From contig SUTY01000010.1 in the NCBI GenBank assembly GCA_015152455.1, forward strand, positions 1 to 34,349: DNA of 34,349 nt. The letters are read 5' to 3'. Under the pieces are notes generated by a model. The model was not told the DNA's origin. It saw nothing but the letters and a program-made list of their open reading frames with translations, and ran no database searches. This DNA comes from Cyanobacteria bacterium SIG32. GTDB lineage: Bacteria; Cyanobacteriota; Vampirovibrionia; Gastranaerophilales; Gastranaerophilaceae. Made by a program: the position numbers and the translations under genes. Positions 32,469-34,349 of the stretch are shown piece by piece (within the stretch, counting starts at the first letter, position 1; each line of letters starts with the position of its first letter).

Positions 32469-32615
32469 TTATTTTTTAACAGTTAAAACTATTTCAGCTA
32501 AACGGCCACTTTTAGTTGATTTGAAGTGAATTTCTTTTCGGTCAACAGTTTTTTTAGGGGTTAATTCTTCTTTTTCATAGTTCATTAAATACTTCATGAA
32601 TTCAGGGCTAAACAT
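32469..32615 (-). CDS. Small basic protein, 48 aa, unknown function
   Basis: ATG at 32615 follows AAAAGGAGTATT, a perfect ribosome site; an earlier in-frame start is upstream of the predicted promoter end and is rejected. The sequence MFSPEFMKYLMNYEKEELTP is followed by Lys/Thr-rich residues and a beta-like end (GRLAEIVLTVKK). No family recognised, and no signal peptide. Its importance lies in its promoter, which has exactly the same half-site-to-core spacing as the 564-aa and 130-aa genes. Confidence 0.6.
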   Translation of the reverse strand: MFSPEFMKYLMNYEKEELTPKKTVDRKEIHFKSTKSGRLAEIVLTVKK

Positions 32616-32644
32616 AATACTCCTTTTACACCAAAATTTGGATC

Positions 32645-32715
32645 TACACATATATATAAAAACATCAATCGAAGTTTTTTTGCCTTTTATTAAGGATATT
32701 TTACAAAATAATACA
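32645..32715 (-). promoter_or_regulatory. Shared-architecture promoter of the 48-aa gene (copy D)
   Basis: On the minus strand, TGTATT (start 32715) and TGTAAA (32705) lie 10 bp apart, 49 and 39 bp upstream of GATGTTTTTATATATATGTG (32666-32647). The geometry is identical to copies A and B; the core differs at C-to-G and one extra AT. The two half-sites also fall in the promoter of divergent sdaAB. Confidence 0.55.
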
Positions 32716-32725
32716 TATTTTGATG

Positions 32726-32731
32726 TATAAT
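32726..32731 (+). promoter_or_regulatory. -10 box of the sdaAB-sdaAA operon
   Basis: TATAAT, followed by AGGAGTG and ATG. The -35 region falls on TTTACA (32700-32705), which is also the minus-strand half-site TGTAAA of copy D; spacing to the -10 box is a long 20 bp. Confidence 0.5.
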
Positions 32732-32753
32732 AACATTATTAGGAGTGAATTTA

Positions 32754-33425
32754 ATGAAACAGACATCTATTTTCGATATTATTTCACCTGTAATGATAGG
32801 GCCATCAAGCTCTCATACTGCTGGGGCTGTCAGATTAGGTTTATTGGCAAAAAATGTATTCAATGAAAGCCCAGAGAAAGTTGTCTTTAAATTGTACAAT
32901 TCTTATGCGCAGACAGGAAAAGGTCACGGGACTGAAAAAGGTTTGTTGGCTGGAGTTTTGGGTCTGTCTGTAGATGATAGAAGAATAAAAGATATTTTTG
33001 AAGATAATATTGCAAAACAAGTTGATTACTCCTTTGAATATTATGAAGATTTCAAAAAACATCCAAACGCAGTTGATTTTATTTTTGAAAAAGCCTCTCG
33101 AAAAATGGAAATTTATGGAGAATCTGTTGGCGCAGGCGAAGTCGCAGTTAGAAAGATAGATGATTTTACTGTGAAATTGACAGGTAAGTATAATACTTTA
33201 ATGCTTGTATATGAAGATGTTCCAGGCATGATTTCAAAAGTTACCGCATTGATTCAGGAAAAAAATATCAATATTGCATCATTGCACTGCGACAGATATG
33301 CGAAAGGCGAAGAAGCATCCATGTGTATTTGTATAGATGGTGATATTGACGCTGATATTATTGACACTGTGAAAAAAATAGAAAAAGTTTATTTTGTTAG
33401 TTATATAAAGAAATTGGATGATTAG
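32754..33425 (+). CDS. sdaAB: L-serine ammonia-lyase, iron-sulfur-dependent, beta subunit
   Basis: This is the regulatory/structural half of a two-subunit L-serine dehydratase, which deaminates serine to pyruvate and ammonia. The signature is ISPVMIGPSSSHTAGAVRLG (10-29), then YNSYAQTGKGHGTEKGLLAG. A C-terminal ACT domain spans about 148-223: LMLVYEDVPGMISKVTALIQ and INIASLHCDRY. Such ACT domains usually bind an amino acid (serine) for control. Start at 32754 is chosen over GTG 32745, which lies in the ribosome site. Stop and next ATG are adjacent. Confidence 0.95.
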   Translation: MKQTSIFDIISPVMIGPSSSHTAGAVRLGLLAKNVFNESPEKVVFKLYNSYAQTGKGHGTEKGLLAGVLGLSVDDRRIKDIFEDNIAKQVDYSFEYYEDFKKHPNAVDFIFEKASRKMEIYGESVGAGEVAVRKIDDFTVKLTGKYNTLMLVYEDVPGMISKVTALIQEKNINIASLHCDRYAKGEEASMCICIDGDIDADIIDTVKKIEKVYFVSYIKKLDD

Positions 33426-34301
33426 ATGGCAATAAATACTTTTGAACAATTGTTAAATGAATGTACAAGACGAGGAAAACGCATATGGCAAATTGCACAA
33501 GCGTATGAATCGGAGTGGTGTGAAGTTCCTGTGAATTTGGTTAGACAGTGTGCTACAAACAGTTTGCAAGCAATGAAAGAAGCTATTAGAACAGGACTAA
33601 AATCAACAGAAATGTCTATGAGTGGTATGTGTGGTAATGATTGTGATAAGCTACAAAAACGTTTTGCCATTCGTCCTGCAATTTTTGGGAAAACATTTGA
33701 AAAAATTATGACATATGCGCTTGCAACAAGTGAAGAAAATATCAGAATGGGTAAGATTGTAGCTTGTCCTACGGCTGGATCTTGTGGAATTGTACCATCA
33801 GTTATAATTTCAGTAGCTGAGGATTTCGATATCTCAGAAGAAAGACAAGTTAACGCATTGATTACGGCAGGTGAAATTGGCAGAATTATCTCTGCAAAAG
33901 TTGCATTAGCAGGTGCAGTTGCTGGTTGTCAGGCTGAATGTGGAGCGGCAGCAGCTATGGCGGCTGGTGCAGTTACTCAATTGTTAGGAGGGACTCCTAA
34001 ACAAGTCTTAAATGCAGTTGGTTTAGCTTTAAAAAATATTTTGGGCTTAACTTGCGATCCTGTTTGTGGTTTGGTTGAAGTCCCTTGCGTAAAACGTAAT
34101 CCGTTTATGGCAATTATTGCAATGACAGCTTGTGAGATGGCGCTTTCTGATATAGAAACAAAAATCCCTGTTGATGAAGTTGTTGATGCTATGGATCAAA
34201 CTGGTCAGTTGATGTCCCCAACTTTGAAAGAAAGCTCTTTAGGCGGGCTTGCACGAACTAAGACGGCTCTTGAGCTTCAAGCAAAAATCTTTGGGAAATA
34301 G
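33426..34301 (+). CDS. sdaAA: L-serine ammonia-lyase, iron-sulfur-dependent, alpha subunit
   Basis: This is the catalytic half carrying an oxygen-sensitive [4Fe-4S] cluster. Cysteines are Cys114 and 120 (ACPTAGSCGI), Cys168 and 172 (GCQAECGAA), and Cys210, 214 and 221 (TCDPVCGLVEVPC), among which the cluster ligands are found. The N-terminal half (MSGMCGNDCDK and on) precedes the AGSCG substrate loop. The length of 291 aa is normal. It begins directly after sdaAB. This enzyme suggests anaerobic life on amino acids. Confidence 0.96.
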   Translation: MAINTFEQLLNECTRRGKRIWQIAQAYESEWCEVPVNLVRQCATNSLQAMKEAIRTGLKSTEMSMSGMCGNDCDKLQKRFAIRPAIFGKTFEKIMTYALATSEENIRMGKIVACPTAGSCGIVPSVIISVAEDFDISEERQVNALITAGEIGRIISAKVALAGAVAGCQAECGAAAAMAAGAVTQLLGGTPKQVLNAVGLALKNILGLTCDPVCGLVEVPCVKRNPFMAIIAMTACEMALSDIETKIPVDEVVDAMDQTGQLMSPTLKESSLGGLARTKTALELQAKIFGK

Positions 34302-34306
34302 AATTT

Positions 34307-34322
34307 TGTAAATAAATGTAAC
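34307..34322 (+). promoter_or_regulatory. Tandem half-sites at the window edge (predicted copy E)
   Basis: TGTAAA (34307) and TGTAAC (34317) lie 10 bp apart on the plus strand. If they belong to the shared promoter, its core should begin at about 34356, seven bases beyond the window, with a gene starting near 34400. Confidence 0.35.
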
Positions 34323-34349
34323 AAATTTCTACGTTTTTGTTAATTTTCC

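Overview
The window comes from an AT-rich bacterium, roughly two-thirds A+T by eye (not computed). The best guess is a gut member of the non-photosynthetic cyanobacterial relatives (Vampirovibrionia/Melainabacteria, order Gastranaerophilales). Pointers are a prepilin with the FTLAEVLITL hydrophobic start, a DUF3326 gene (common in cyanobacteria), AMIN-Amidase_3 architecture, and several large lineage-specific helical or membrane proteins with an N-terminal SFTG/AFSG/SFQAK-like motif. This placement is an inference and no search was run.

Layout. 1-296: 5' part of a prepilin gene (minus strand), frameshifted at a G10 tract and carrying a GC-rich palindrome in its leader. 530-2224: 564-aa coiled-coil protein. 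2254-4644: rimP-nusA operon with a leader terminator hairpin and a four-helix-bundle (S23/IVP) gene inserted between the two genes inside inverted 8-bp repeats. 4664-6017: monocistronic tuf. 6040-7377: two tandem ribbon-helix-helix proteins and a HEAT-like protein. 7464-8747: small basic protein, corrinoid adenosyltransferase and 5-formyl-THF cyclo-ligase. 8826-10634: 172-aa helical protein, clpP and a 130-aa helical protein. 10688-14483: DUF3326, murI, an AMIN/Amidase_3 cell-wall amidase and a stand-alone LuxR-type HTH. 14635-14708: tRNA-Arg(ACG). 14886-16578: operon of two DUF488 proteins plus a possible OB-fold-type protein. 16668-18905: large membrane protein convergent with a GNAT protein. 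18964-23797: rfbA, D, B and C (dTDP-L-rhamnose), a GT2 glycosyltransferase and an orphan NarL-type response regulator. 24014-26453: nadB-nadC. 26626-28451: pair of lineage-specific membrane-associated proteins. 28556-31367: HEAT-repeat protein, queC, DUF366 and SPOR protein. 31370-32164: surE. 32320-32445: candidate structured small RNA. 32469-32615: 48-aa protein. 32754-34301: sdaAB-sdaAA, two-subunit iron-sulfur L-serine dehydratase.

The most unusual signal is a shared promoter architecture. Two half-sites resembling TGTAAC, 10 bp apart, start 49 and 39 bp upstream of a conserved core, CATGTTTTTATATATGTAAG. The spacing is identical in front of the 564-aa gene (530), the 130-aa gene (10242) and the 48-aa gene (32615, minus). 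A one-base-shifted version precedes the 172-aa gene (9344, minus). The last 45 bases of the window carry the two half-sites alone, which predicts a fifth core just outside. The four genes are unannotatable, lack signal peptides and three are rich in long helices, so they may form a co-regulated structural or secretion system.

Other notable points are a probable phase-variable pilin, a three-hairpin candidate sRNA, an attenuator-like hairpin in the rimP-nusA leader, and a recurrent pattern of promoters whose -10 box ends 6-9 nt before the start codon (probable leaderless mRNAs). Most remaining genes are ordinary housekeeping functions.
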